Shown piece after piece: positions 55,492 to 63,679 of a stretch of DNA of 64,000 nt (position 1 is its first letter; each line of letters begins with the position of its first letter). This stretch comes from Gp13-AA77 sp036521995. Lineage in GTDB: Bacteria > Acidobacteriota > Terriglobia > UBA7540. The notes under the pieces were generated by a model. It saw nothing but the letters and a program-made list of their open reading frames with translations, was not told the origin of the DNA and did no database searches. The stretch lies in the NCBI GenBank assembly GCA_036521995.1, contig DATDGR010000181.1, positions 3,326-67,325 on the forward strand, written 5' to 3'. The position numbers were made by a program, and so were the translations under genes.

Positions 55492-56211
55492 ATGAGTTGG
55501 CATTTTTTGCTGAGAAGGAAGTTCGTGCCCTACCTCGAAGGTGAGCTCCAGCCTCGAGAGGCGAAACGTGTGGAGCGGCATCTGCTGGACTGCCCGTGGT
55601 GCCGCGGAGTCCTGGTGCGTCTGCGCGCCGGACATCAAATGGCGCAGCGTCTCCAGGCCTTCGACGCGGATGAGCACCCGCGACCCGAATTTGAGGCCGT
55701 AATCACAGCGGTTCAGCCGCTTTCAAGGACAGGCCGGCGAGCTCCCCTGTGGGAGGACTGGTTTGACCGGCTGGCGACACCGCGGGCGGCGTCGGCACTG
55801 GCCGCGCTGGTGCTGGTGCAGTTGGCGCTTCTGGTGGTCTCAAACCGCGGAGTCCTGTTTGGAAAGCACAGCAGCGTCTCGTTGAAGGCAGGCGCTCTTG
55901 ATCTCGGTGATTTTCGCCAGCTCAGCATCCGGGAACTGAAATCCAACACGCGGCCGCATGTCGCGACCGAGGGTTACGTCTACGATGTGCGCACGGATCC
56001 GGAAGAGGGGACCGTGGCTTTCAAGCTGGCCGAGAGCGCGGACCCGTCGGCGCCCTTCGTCGTCTGCGAGATCATGAGTCCGATCGAGATGCCGGCGCCG
56101 CAGGAGCGTTCGTATGTCCGCGTCTATGGCGTGGCTCGCTACGATGCCCAGACCGATCGTAAGTGGTACGAGGTCAACCCCGTGTTGAATATCGCCGTCC
56201 TTAAACGATAA
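55492..56211 (+). CDS. Membrane anti-sigma factor with zinc-finger-like N-terminus
   Basis: A 239-residue protein following the ECF sigma gene, with GGAAGGAG before the ATG. The N-terminal helix pair VPYLEGELQPREAKRVERHL carries His30, Cys34 and Cys37, the HxxxCxxC of zinc-associated anti-sigma domains; the upstream fourth ligand is absent or replaced. One membrane helix is near residues 101-118 (ALAALVLVQLALLVVS). The periplasmic part (about 125-239) probably senses a signal and could be an OB-like fold (THVATEGYVYDVRTD-like strand region). It should hold the sigma factor at the membrane until released. Confidence 0.85.
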   Translation: MSWHFLLRRKFVPYLEGELQPREAKRVERHLLDCPWCRGVLVRLRAGHQMAQRLQAFDADEHPRPEFEAVITAVQPLSRTGRRAPLWEDWFDRLATPRAASALAALVLVQLALLVVSNRGVLFGKHSSVSLKAGALDLGDFRQLSIRELKSNTRPHVATEGYVYDVRTDPEEGTVAFKLAESADPSAPFVVCEIMSPIEMPAPQERSYVRVYGVARYDAQTDRKWYEVNPVLNIAVLKR

Positions 56212-56284
56212 CGGATAACGGCACCCGCAATTGCCGCGCTTTCGCCGTTGCCCGAAGCGCAACACGGTGAGTACCCGTAGGGCA

Positions 56285-56455
56285 GGCTGGCGCATAGCGC
56301 AGCTATGCGATCGACGGTTCAACAATGTGCGTCAAGAATGGAGGTCTCGCTTGAGCGGGAAGGAAATATATCGCCATGCTGAAGTGAGCAGTCGGACCCC
56401 GTCATGGGCTCGCGTAGGAACTCGGCCCTTCGCACAGCTTTGCTGTGCGCCAGCC
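56285..56455. repeat. Inverted pair of covarying hairpins, REPIN-like
   Basis: Hairpin 1 is CGCATAGC-GCA-GCTATGCG at 56291-56309. Hairpin 2 is CGCACAGC-TTT-GCTGTGCG at 56431-56449. The stems differ at one base pair, T-A against C-G, a compensatory change. The flanks show that hairpin 2 is an inverted copy: GGCTGGCGCAYAGC is read on the plus strand at 56286-56298 and on the minus strand at 56442-56455. Two inverted REP-like hairpins about 120 bases apart are the layout of a REPIN/BIME mobile repeat. Confidence 0.6.
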
Positions 56456-56536
56456 AGCCGGTAGAGGCCGTTCCTCGGGCTAGCAATGGAGCGAACCCTC
56501 TATCATTCCGTGTGGCGCTGTGTTAGGGAGGGCGTG

Positions 56537-56806
56537 ATGCCGAATGCCGACGATTTCAGGAATGAGCTGCACCGCTTGATGTTAGAGGCGATGAAAGCAG
56601 GGGAGACTTTTGCGGAAATCAAGGCCGGAGCGCTTCACCGACGCGTAGGCGATTATCCGGGCACAAACCACCGGATGCCCGTTTGCTGTGGGGTCATGAG
56701 AAAGGCATTCTCGGCCCACTCAGGTGACATAGTCGTTGCAGAGCCGCCAAAGGGCCAAGGAGCCAGCTTGACCATCCGGTACGTGCTGCCGCGTCCCGTT
56801 CTCTAA
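56537..56806 (+). CDS. Small hypothetical protein (about 89 aa)
   Basis: The ATG at 56537 follows AGGGAGGG by four bases, a strong site, so the upstream ATG at 56486 is rejected. The protein reads as a compact domain: an N-terminal helix (DDFRNELHRLMLEAMKAGE), a middle region FAEIKAGALHRRVGDYPG, a HRMPVCCGVMRKAF segment with a Cys pair, and a C-terminal strand region PPKGQGASLTIRYVLPR. I recall similar short hypothetical proteins in soil bacteria but cannot name a family. The size and charge would suit a nucleic-acid-binding protein; that is inference only. Confidence 0.6.
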   Translation: MPNADDFRNELHRLMLEAMKAGETFAEIKAGALHRRVGDYPGTNHRMPVCCGVMRKAFSAHSGDIVVAEPPKGQGASLTIRYVLPRPVL

Positions 56807-57690
56807 AGGTGAGGCAGTGGAGGCAGTTCTGGGACTTTGTAACCTATGGCCTGATGAGAGGATGCTATTGGAAGAATGGTATCTTCTTTCCCACATGGAT
56901 GATCGTCCTTTGGTGCCTAGTGGGATTTCTGCCCCTCTTGGCAGATTCCTGATGCAAAACACTTTTTGCCTGCCTGCCCCTAACTGTTACAGTTAGTAGC
57001 AGTTATGATGGCTCTGTCAACCGCATAATTCCGTCCAACCGCTTGACGGAGTGGCAGAGTTTGATGTATGCCATTGAAGTAACTATGATGTGATCACAGT
57101 TATCGTTACTGAATCGAACCGAGGCCCAGGTCGCGCCCCTGATGCCAGAACGACTTCAATTCGTCCCGTTTGCCCCGTGGCGCGAGTCGATCGGGCAGAG
57201 GGGTTCACCATCAGCGTCACCGCTTTTGGCTCTTGGGCGGAGCCTCTGGCAGTGCTTTGGTGGGGAAGCCCCGGGGGGATACGATATACGATGTATCTGT
57301 TTAGAACCCAAACTAATAATATTAAGGCACAATTAGACTTCTCTATGTGATTATGTTAGTAAACGCTAGAATAAGTTTTGAGCAAACCCAAAGCTTCAAG
57401 AGCCATATCTACAGCGAGATAGTTCACGAAACAGGGTGAAGAAACGAAGACAAAACGAACCCAATCGAACCCAAGCCAGCGTGATAGCGAGCGAGACAAG
57501 CCATTTAGAATCAGTAAGGCCGTGTGACGGCGAAAAAAACAAACCCAAAACGAACCCAAATCAAACCCAAGCGGGTGCGGACCGAGCCAAATAAGTCATT
57601 TAGAATCAGCGGGCGTCGTGAGGCCGAAAAAACAGACCCAAACAAACCCAAGGGAGCCAGGTTGGACCTTACCAACGCGGAGGGCTGAGT
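56807..57690. other. Intergenic region with a tandem GAACCC repeat
   Basis: About 880 bases without a gene. The first half (56807-57350) has no feature I can name; it becomes AT-rich near 57290-57360. From 57452 onward it consists of the 95-base tandem repeat listed separately. Just before the flavoprotein gene there is GGAGGGCTGAGT (57679-57690), its ribosome binding site. Confidence 0.55.
57452..57655 (-). repeat. Tandem 95-base repeat with GAACCC and TTTAGAATC cores
   Basis: AAAACGAACCCAA occurs at 57452-57464 and again at 57547-57559, exactly 95 bases apart. ATTTAGAATCAG occurs at 57503-57514 and 57598-57609, again 95 apart. A third partial unit (ACCCAAACAAACCCAAGG) ends near 57655. The strand is given as minus because that orientation, GGGTTCG...GATTCTAAAT, matches the plus strand of the copies at 63 kb. 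It has no start signals or conserved frame. Confidence 0.8.
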
Positions 57691-59103
57691 ATGGCGAGCC
57701 ACTATGACGCTGTCATCATCGGGACCGGACAAGCCGGACCGCCCTTGGCGGGGCGCCTGACGGGCGCCGGAATGAAGGTCGCCATCATCGAGCGCAAGTT
57801 GTTCGGCGGCACCTGCGTGAACACGGGATGCATTCCCACCAAGACCATGGTGGCGAGCGCCCACGCGGCCCACCTGGCGCGCCGGGCCGCTGACTTCGGG
57901 GTTCGGATCGGCGGGCCCATCAGGGTTGACATGAAGCAAGTTAAAGCCCGCAAAGACGGCGTGTCGGGCGAATCGAGAACCGGCGTGGAGTCCTGGCTGA
58001 AGGGCATGGAGAACTGCACCGTCTACGAAGGGCAGGCCCGCTTCGAGTCCCCGCGTGAAGTCAGCGTCGGTTCCTCCCGGCTCAGTGCGGAGCGCATTTT
58101 CATCAATGTCGGAGGCCGCGCGCGGGTGCCGGCCATGCCGGGCCTCGATCGGGTGCAGGCCTTTACGAACAGCTCGATGATGGCGGTGGATTTCCTGCCG
58201 CGCCACTTCGTGATTGTGGGCGGCAGCTACATCGGGCTGGAGTTCGGGCAGATGTTTCGTCGCTTCGGCAGCGAGGTCACCATCGTGGAAAAGGGATCCC
58301 GCCTGATCCCCCGCGAGGACGAGGATGTCTCAACCGCCGTGAAGGAGATCCTGGAACAAGAGGGCGTGCGAATACGCCTCAACGCCGAATGCATTCACTT
58401 CGACCGTCGCGGCGAGGAATCCATTGTAGGCCTCGATTGCACGGACGGCGACCGCGAGGTGAGCGGGTCTCACGTGCTGCTGGCGATCGGACGGCGCCCG
58501 AATACCGATGATCTGGGCCTGGAACAGGCCGGCGTCGCGACCGACCAGAACGGCTATATCACCGTTGACGATCAATTGCGAACCAATGTGCCAGGCATCT
58601 GGGCGCTCGGTGACTGTAACGGCAAAGGCGGCTTTACCCACACCTCGTATAACGATTTCGAAATTGTGGCGGGCAACCTTCTGGATAACGATCCGCGCCG
58701 GCTGAGCGACCGCATCCGTGCCTACGCCCTCTACATCGACCCGCCGCTCGGCCGCGCCGGTATGACGGAAAGTGAGGTGCGGCGCTCCGGCCGGCCGGCG
58801 ATGGTGGGCGAGCGTCCCATGACCCGCGTGGGCCGCGCGGTCGAGAAGGGCGAAACCGAGGGCTTCATGAAGATTTGGGTGGACGCCGAAACCAAAGCGA
58901 TCCTGGGTGGAGTCATTCTGGGCACCGGCGGCGACGAGGCCATTCACTGCATCCTGGACGTGATGTACACCAAGTCGCCTTACACCGTGCTGCAGCGGGC
59001 GATGCACATTCACCCTACGGTTTCCGAGCTGATTCCAACCATCCTGGGCGAGTTGAAGCCGCTGGCGGCCATGGCCGTCTCGTCCGCGGGGAGCCAGAAG
59101 TGA
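57691..59103 (+). CDS. Class I pyridine nucleotide-disulfide oxidoreductase (mercuric-reductase/Lpd-like)
   Basis: A 470-residue FAD enzyme. The N-terminal VIIGTGQAGPPLAGRL binds FAD and the redox-active disulfide is in GGTCVNTGCIPTK (Cys pair near 42/47). An NAD(P)H-binding GGSYIGLEFGQ lies in the middle, GIWALGDCNGKGGFTHTS is the second FAD contact, and the C-terminal dimer interface has HIHPTVSELIPTI with the catalytic His-Glu pair. No N-terminal HMA domain or C-terminal vicinal Cys of true mercuric reductase is present, and no dehydrogenase-complex genes are adjacent. The physiological disulfide substrate is unknown. Its stop overlaps the start of mpg (GTGA). Confidence 0.9.
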   Translation: MASHYDAVIIGTGQAGPPLAGRLTGAGMKVAIIERKLFGGTCVNTGCIPTKTMVASAHAAHLARRAADFGVRIGGPIRVDMKQVKARKDGVSGESRTGVESWLKGMENCTVYEGQARFESPREVSVGSSRLSAERIFINVGGRARVPAMPGLDRVQAFTNSSMMAVDFLPRHFVIVGGSYIGLEFGQMFRRFGSEVTIVEKGSRLIPREDEDVSTAVKEILEQEGVRIRLNAECIHFDRRGEESIVGLDCTDGDREVSGSHVLLAIGRRPNTDDLGLEQAGVATDQNGYITVDDQLRTNVPGIWALGDCNGKGGFTHTSYNDFEIVAGNLLDNDPRRLSDRIRAYALYIDPPLGRAGMTESEVRRSGRPAMVGERPMTRVGRAVEKGETEGFMKIWVDAETKAILGGVILGTGGDEAIHCILDVMYTKSPYTVLQRAMHIHPTVSELIPTILGELKPLAAMAVSSAGSQK

Positions 59104-59774
59104 ATACTCGTCCGTCAGTGGTGGTCAGCCGGCAGCCGGCGCACCAGCACCAGGCGCTGATCGCGGGTCCGCTGCGGCGCCTTCGCCGGGCGGAGCTTCC
59201 CGTCGACACGGTGGAGCTGGCGCGCTACCTAGTTGGCAAGACGCTGGTTCACGATCTCGAAGCCGGCCGGCGGAGCGGGCGCATTGTCGAGACCGAAGCC
59301 TACGTGGTGGGGGACGCCGCCGCTCACGCCTTTCGTGGTCTCACGCCGCGCAACCGGTCGCTCTTCCTAGAGCGCGGGCACGCCTACGTCTACTTCGCTT
59401 ACGGTTGCTGGTTCATGATGAACGTCTCGGGCGAGCACGCGGGGATTGGCGCAGGCGTCCTGCTGCGCGCCCTGGAACCTCTGAACGGCCGGCGGGCGGA
59501 GGGTCCGCAGTCGGGACGAACGGCCGGTCGAGCGCAACCCCTCGATCTGGCGCGCGGTCCGGGGCGGCTCGCCCGCTGGATGCAAATCGACCGGCGGCAG
59601 GACGGCCTGGACCTATGCGGTGGCGGGCCACTGTGGCTGGGAACGGCGGCGCGGCCGGTGGGGCCGATCGGCGCCAGCGTACGCATCGGGATTACGCGCG
59701 AAGCCCATCGAGTGCTGCGCTTTTATGAGCGAGGCAATGATTGTGTGAGCGGGCCGAGGAGCCTACGCACATAG
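59100..59774 (+). CDS. mpg: 3-methyladenine DNA glycosylase (AAG/MPG family)
   Basis: The start is a GTG at 59100 that overlaps the previous stop by four bases; the frame is open further upstream only as a shadow. The 224 residues match alkyladenine glycosylase, which excises alkylated purines in base-excision repair. LARYLVGKTLVHDL, the catalytic Glu in RIVETEAYVVGDAAAHAFRG, TPRNRSLFLERGHAYVYFAY and AGVLLRALEPL follow the human AAG order. LARGPGRLARWMQID is the expected C-terminal helix. Translational coupling to a flavoprotein reductase is curious but may be incidental. It converges on leuB. Confidence 0.93.
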   Translation: MNTRPSVVVSRQPAHQHQALIAGPLRRLRRAELPVDTVELARYLVGKTLVHDLEAGRRSGRIVETEAYVVGDAAAHAFRGLTPRNRSLFLERGHAYVYFAYGCWFMMNVSGEHAGIGAGVLLRALEPLNGRRAEGPQSGRTAGRAQPLDLARGPGRLARWMQIDRRQDGLDLCGGGPLWLGTAARPVGPIGASVRIGITREAHRVLRFYERGNDCVSGPRSLRT

Positions 59775-59789
59775 CCTAGAGCAACGCGC

Positions 59790-60899
59790 TCATCGGGCGC
59801 GTTTCTTGCCGGCAGGCTTGAGCAGTTTCTTCACTTCCTCGGCAATCAGATCGCCCATGCGCGCGGTGCCGACCGGGCGCTGGCGGCCCGGGATCTCCGG
59901 AGTGCGAGTGCCGCGCTTCAGGACCTTCTCCACTGCGGCTTCGACCGCCTTGGCCTCAGTCTCCATGCGGAACGAGTAACGCAGCATCAGGGCGGCGCTC
60001 AGGATGGCCGCGACGGGGTTGGCGCGATTGCGCCCGGCGATGTCGGGCGCCGAGCCGTGGACCGGCTCATAGAGCGCCTGGTGCTCGCCCAGGCTGGCTG
60101 AAGGCAGGAAGCCAATCGAGCCCGTCAGCACGCCGGATTCATCGCTCAGGATGTCGCCAAACATGTTGGTGGTCAGAATCACGTCGAAGGAGGTAGGTCG
60201 CTCGACCAGAGCCAGGGCGCAGCTATCGATGTACTGATGACTGAGCTCCACGTCTGGATACGCCCGCGCCACCCGCTCCACCACTTCGCGCCAGAGGCGT
60301 GAGCTCTCCAGCACATTGGCCTTGTCAACGGAGGTCACTTTCTTGCGGCGGTCGCGAGCGAGTTGGAAGGCGCGATGGGCGATCCGTTCCACTTCCCGTT
60401 CGCGGTAGATCTCCGTGTTCACGCCCATCCGCTCTCCATCCTTGGCGAAGATGCCACGCGGATTCCCGAAGTAGATGCCGCCCGAAAGCTCGCGCACGAT
60501 CAGCAGATCCGTGCCGCGCACGCGGTCCGGCTTGAGCGCGGAGAAAGGGACCATGCTGTCGAGCACGCGTGCCGGCCGCAGGTTGGCATACAGTCCTAGC
60601 CTCTGGCGCAGGAGCAGCAGACCGGCTTCAGGACGGGCCTCCGGCCGCTTGGAGTCCCATTGCGGGCCGCCCACCGCGCCAAGGAAAATCGCGTGAGAAT
60701 TGTTGCAGACAGCGATGGTCTCCGCGGGCAAGGGCTCAGCAGTGGCCTCAATCGCAGCGCCCCCCACGAGCGCGCTCTCAAAGCGAAAGGTAGGCCCCTT
60801 ACTCAGTTCGATGGCTTGCAGAGCTTTCACTGCTTCCGCCACCACCTCAGGCCCGACGCCGTCACCCGGTAAAAGAGCGACCCGATAAGGTTGCTGCAT
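59790..60899 (-). CDS. leuB: 3-isopropylmalate dehydrogenase
   Basis: LeuB oxidatively decarboxylates 3-isopropylmalate with NAD+ in leucine synthesis. The start at 60899 (MQQPYRVALLPGDGVGPEVV) is preferred over one 12 bases upstream. Family motifs include LLLLRQRLGLYANLRPARV, LIVRELSGGIYFG, the catalytic Lys in VTSVDKANVLESSRLWREV, and NMFGDILSDESGVLTGSIGF with metal-binding Asp residues. GSAPDIAGRNRANPVAAILS binds the coenzyme. The lysine-rich tail (KPAGKKRAR) is unusual but minor. It lies 172 bases downstream of leuA on the same strand. leuC and leuD are not in the window. Confidence 0.97.
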   Translation of the reverse strand: MQQPYRVALLPGDGVGPEVVAEAVKALQAIELSKGPTFRFESALVGGAAIEATAEPLPAETIAVCNNSHAIFLGAVGGPQWDSKRPEARPEAGLLLLRQRLGLYANLRPARVLDSMVPFSALKPDRVRGTDLLIVRELSGGIYFGNPRGIFAKDGERMGVNTEIYREREVERIAHRAFQLARDRRKKVTSVDKANVLESSRLWREVVERVARAYPDVELSHQYIDSCALALVERPTSFDVILTTNMFGDILSDESGVLTGSIGFLPSASLGEHQALYEPVHGSAPDIAGRNRANPVAAILSAALMLRYSFRMETEAKAVEAAVEKVLKRGTRTPEIPGRQRPVGTARMGDLIAEEVKKLLKPAGKKRAR

Positions 60900-61071
60900 A
60901 GCTTCTGTCAATGCTTATAACGGATTCGGAGATAAATGGCAAGCTTTTCTTGAGTTTAGCGGTCTTTCGCGGCCGGAGGACGCCCGGGGAAGAAGCTTCT
61001 TATGTATAAGGCTATACTAGTCAGTAACTTAAAAAGGTATCAGGAGCTAACCCTTGGACTGCGGAACAAGA

Positions 61072-62667
61072 TTACCTGAGCGCCGGGACGCCGGACTCCT
61101 GATCGGCGCCAGCGGAAGCGGCCAGCGACTGCTTGCGGTCGCCCTCGGCAGCGGCCTTGTTCGCGGCTTGCAGGTAGGCTCGGGCAGCGGCCTCAAGCGC
61201 GCGCGATGCCGAGGCCCGGCCGGTGAACTCGCGGCCTGAAAAGCGCACCCGCAGCGACACTTCCGCCGCACGCTCAACCTGGATACCGGTGGTCTTGCGC
61301 TCGAAACCTACCAGCTCGCCGGCCAGCGCGCCCGCCAACCCCGCTGCCTTGTCAATGGCGTGGAAAACTGCCTCCTCGGCGTCGTTGGCGGTGGCGGAGC
61401 CGCGAGAGACCTCGCCTTCGCGCTCGAGCTCCACGATCGCCGCCGCTCCTTCGTTCGACGCCTGAACCTGCAGGCTCCGCAACGTGAACGATTGGGAGAC
61501 TCCCTCGAGGCCGCGGTTGGCAATCTCGATTAGGTCTTCGTCATAAATCTGCTTCTTGCGGTCGGCGAGGCGCGTGAAAAGCTCATAGGCGTGATCGAGC
61601 TCGGGTTTGGTGAGCCCGCAGCCCAGGTGCTCGAAGCGCTGGGCCAGCGCGTGACGGCCGGAATGCTTTCCCAGCACGATGGCCGTGGCCGGCGCGCCCA
61701 CCGACGCCGGGGTCATGATCTCGTAAGTCAAGGAGTTCTTCAGCATGCCGTCCTGATGGATGCCAGCCTCGTGCGCGAAGGCGTTCTGCCCCACCACGGC
61801 CTTGTTCGGCTGCACGGCGACGCCGGTGAGACGGGTCAGCAGACGGCTCGACGGGTAGAGCTCCTCGGTGCGGATGCCGGTCTCGAATCGGAGGTGTTCC
61901 TGACGCAACCGCAGAGCCATCACGATCTCTTCCAGTGCCGCGTTTCCGGCCCGCTCGCCAATGCCGTTGATGGTACACTCCACCTGCCGCGCTCCGCCCT
62001 GGATGCCGGCCAGCGTGTTGGCGGCCGCGAGGCCCAAATCATTGTGGGTGTGGGTGCTCAGGATCACATCATTCTTGCCGTCGGTCATGCCGGGCACGCG
62101 CTCGCGGACGTCGCGGAACATCTCTTCGTACTCAGGACCGAGGCAGTAACCCACCGTATCCGGCAGATTCAGCACCGTAGCGCCCGCCTCCACGGCGGCG
62201 TGACACACCTCGATGAGGTAGCTGCGGTCGGTGCGGCCGGCGTCCTCGGGCGAGAACTCGACTCCGGGGATCAGGGAGGCGGCCAGGGCCACCATTTCTG
62301 AGATCTGCTTCAGGGCTTGTTCCCGCGTCTTGTGCAGCTTGTACTCCAGGTGGATATCCGACGTGGCCAGAAACGTGTGTAACCGCGGACGCTCGGCTCC
62401 TTCGAGCGCTGCCGCCGCCCGGCGGATGTCCTTTTCGTTCGCCCGGGCCAGGGCCGCGATCATGGGTCCACGAATTTCGGACGCGATGGCCCGCACCGCC
62501 TCAAAATCGCCCTCCGAGGCGATGGGGAAGCCGGCCTCGATGATGTCCACGTTGAGGCGCTCGAGCTGGCGAGCCATTTCGAGCTTTTCCTGAAGATTCA
62601 GGCTGCAACCCGGTGACTGCTCACCGTCGCGCAGCGTGGTATCGAAGATGTAGATGTGCTCGCCCAT
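61072..62667 (-). CDS. leuA: 2-isopropylmalate synthase
   Basis: LeuA condenses acetyl-CoA with 2-oxoisovalerate, the first committed step to leucine. GAGGAGG eight bases before 62667 fixes the start (MGEHIYIFDTTLRDGEQSPG), giving 531 residues. The TIM barrel has the HMGL-family DTTLRDGEQSPG, the metal-binding HTHNDLGLAAANT, and NGIGERAGNAALEEIVMAL. The C-terminal third (about 400-531) is the regulatory domain responsible for leucine feedback. A promoter with a palindromic operator candidate lies upstream (separate entry). Confidence 0.97.
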   Translation of the reverse strand: MGEHIYIFDTTLRDGEQSPGCSLNLQEKLEMARQLERLNVDIIEAGFPIASEGDFEAVRAIASEIRGPMIAALARANEKDIRRAAAALEGAERPRLHTFLATSDIHLEYKLHKTREQALKQISEMVALAASLIPGVEFSPEDAGRTDRSYLIEVCHAAVEAGATVLNLPDTVGYCLGPEYEEMFRDVRERVPGMTDGKNDVILSTHTHNDLGLAAANTLAGIQGGARQVECTINGIGERAGNAALEEIVMALRLRQEHLRFETGIRTEELYPSSRLLTRLTGVAVQPNKAVVGQNAFAHEAGIHQDGMLKNSLTYEIMTPASVGAPATAIVLGKHSGRHALAQRFEHLGCGLTKPELDHAYELFTRLADRKKQIYDEDLIEIANRGLEGVSQSFTLRSLQVQASNEGAAAIVELEREGEVSRGSATANDAEEAVFHAIDKAAGLAGALAGELVGFERKTTGIQVERAAEVSLRVRFSGREFTGRASASRALEAAARAYLQAANKAAAEGDRKQSLAASAGADQESGVPALR

Positions 62668-62734
62668 GTGTGAGTCCTCCTCGCGAAGCGGTCTGGCACG
62701 GCCAAGGAGCTCCGTACCCAAAGCGACGGCGAGG

Positions 62735-62764
62735 ATTTTACCTACCGACCGGTTGGTAAGTCAA
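62735..62764 (-). promoter_or_regulatory. Candidate leuA promoter with palindromic operator in the spacer
   Basis: Reading the minus strand toward leuA, TTGACT (62759-62764) and TAAAAT (62735-62740) are spaced by 18 bases, a plausible housekeeping promoter. The spacer is nearly filled by a 16-base palindrome, TACCGACCGGTTGGTA on the plus strand (62743-62758), with seven of eight positions symmetric. Its ACCGACCGGT centre looks like operators of TetR-family repressors. A repressor bound there would block polymerase. No tetR gene is in the window. Confidence 0.55.
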
Positions 62765-62971
62765 CAAAAAGATTTCCTGCATCTGGCTCAAGCTTCCAAA
62801 GCCTGCTTCGTCCATCCGCCAAAGGGCCCTGCCAGTCCGATCCGGGAGAGACCCGTGCTTCATTTGGTGAGAAGGTCCTCGCCGCAGCAGATTTGGCTGA
62901 GGAGACTCCGAGGCAGGCCTAAGCCCTGTAAAATAAACACCCGTCAAGACTTGATCTGCTTTTGCCACGTC

Positions 62972-63123
62972 GGGTTCGTTTTTCGCGGATCCCAAGGCTT
63001 CCACCGATTCTAAATGACTTACCTCGCAGACCACTGCAGAATCTCGGGTTCGTTTAGGTTCGTTCTAGGTTCGTTTTTGCATCGTTTTGTTGATTCTAAA
63101 CAGCTTCTAGGGTTCGTTTTTGC
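62972..63123 (+). repeat. GGGTTCG / GATTCTAAA repeat cluster, inverted relative to the 57.5 kb cluster
   Basis: GGGTTCGTTTTT occurs at 62972-62983, GGGTTCGTTTAGGTTCG with two further GGTTCGTT units at 63046-63078, and GGGTTCGTTTTTGC near 63110. Between them lie GATTCTAAATGACTTA (63006-63021) and TTGATTCTAAACAG (63090-63103), 86 bases apart. The 16-mer GATTCTAAATGACTTA is identical to the complement of 57592-57607. The family is the same as at 57.5 kb but in the opposite orientation. Confidence 0.75.
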
Positions 63124-63604
63124 AATTTTTCGACCGGGGGGGTCCTCGGACCACCCTTGGGAGCGCCCGGTCCTCATGGGCCGACGGCCAGGAATGGCTG
63201 CGGGTTTTGGGACTTCCCTTCGACCCGGGATGGACTCCAGCCGCGGTGGAGAAAGCAGCACGAATTCAAGTGGTTCTGGCGCCGTGGCGACCATGGACTC
63301 CCCGAGACCCCGTGACGATAACTATAATCACGTAAACGATACCCTAGTAGTATATATCAGGTGCTTCCACCCTGTCAAGCACAATCAGCCTTCACTCTTG
63401 AGCGCCGGTTCTGCAAAGGAGCTAGAAGGGAAGTGGGGTGGTCCCCTGGGCTGAGACAAGCAGTTAAGACACTGCCCGCCGTTCGCTGGAATTCGATTGT
63501 ACAGCGAAGCGGTTGTCCTGCAAGATGGCGCTCGGCTGGTGAAGGGGAGGCAGGCTCTGCAGGAGTGCAACCTGCCAAGGAATAGCCAGCCGGAAACTCA
63601 TCCG

Positions 63605-63650
63605 TTCGATGAGGGAGGGCGCGGTCGGCAAAGGTCGCGCCCTCATCGAA
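63605..63650. other. Long hairpin adjacent to the IS3-type gene
   Basis: TTCGATGAGGG-AGG-GCGCG (63605-63623) pairs with CGCGCCCTCATCGAA (63636-63650): 15 base pairs with a 3-base bulge and a 12-base loop. It lies 30 bases beyond the transposase stop and may be a terminator for it or part of the element's end. Confidence 0.5.
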
Positions 63651-63679
63651 TGGATAGATTTCCCGATGCCTCAGAAAAC

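Larger units (their letters stand above)
62765..63679. other. Intergenic region between leuA promoter and IS3-type element
   Basis: About 900 bases. It holds the second cluster of GAACCC/TTTAGAATC repeats (62972-63123) and, at 63605-63650, a long hairpin close to the IS3-type transposase. The minus strand of roughly 63375-63680 has an open frame whose peptide (TDEFPAGYSLAGCTPAEPAS) I associate with sequence often found beside IS3-type elements; I cannot confirm it as a gene. Nothing else is supportable. Confidence 0.45.

Noticed and set aside
57452..57655. CRISPR array
   Set aside because: The period is 95 bases with only two full units, the 'spacers' are also similar to each other, and there are no cas genes.
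57691..59103. True mercuric reductase (merA)
   Set aside because: No heavy-metal-associated domain, no C-terminal vicinal cysteines and no mer genes nearby; only the general disulfide-reductase fold is supported.
62668..62990. T-box or leucine attenuator upstream of leuA
   Set aside because: No T-box consensus, no run of leucine codons in a short leader frame and no terminator/antiterminator pair were visible.
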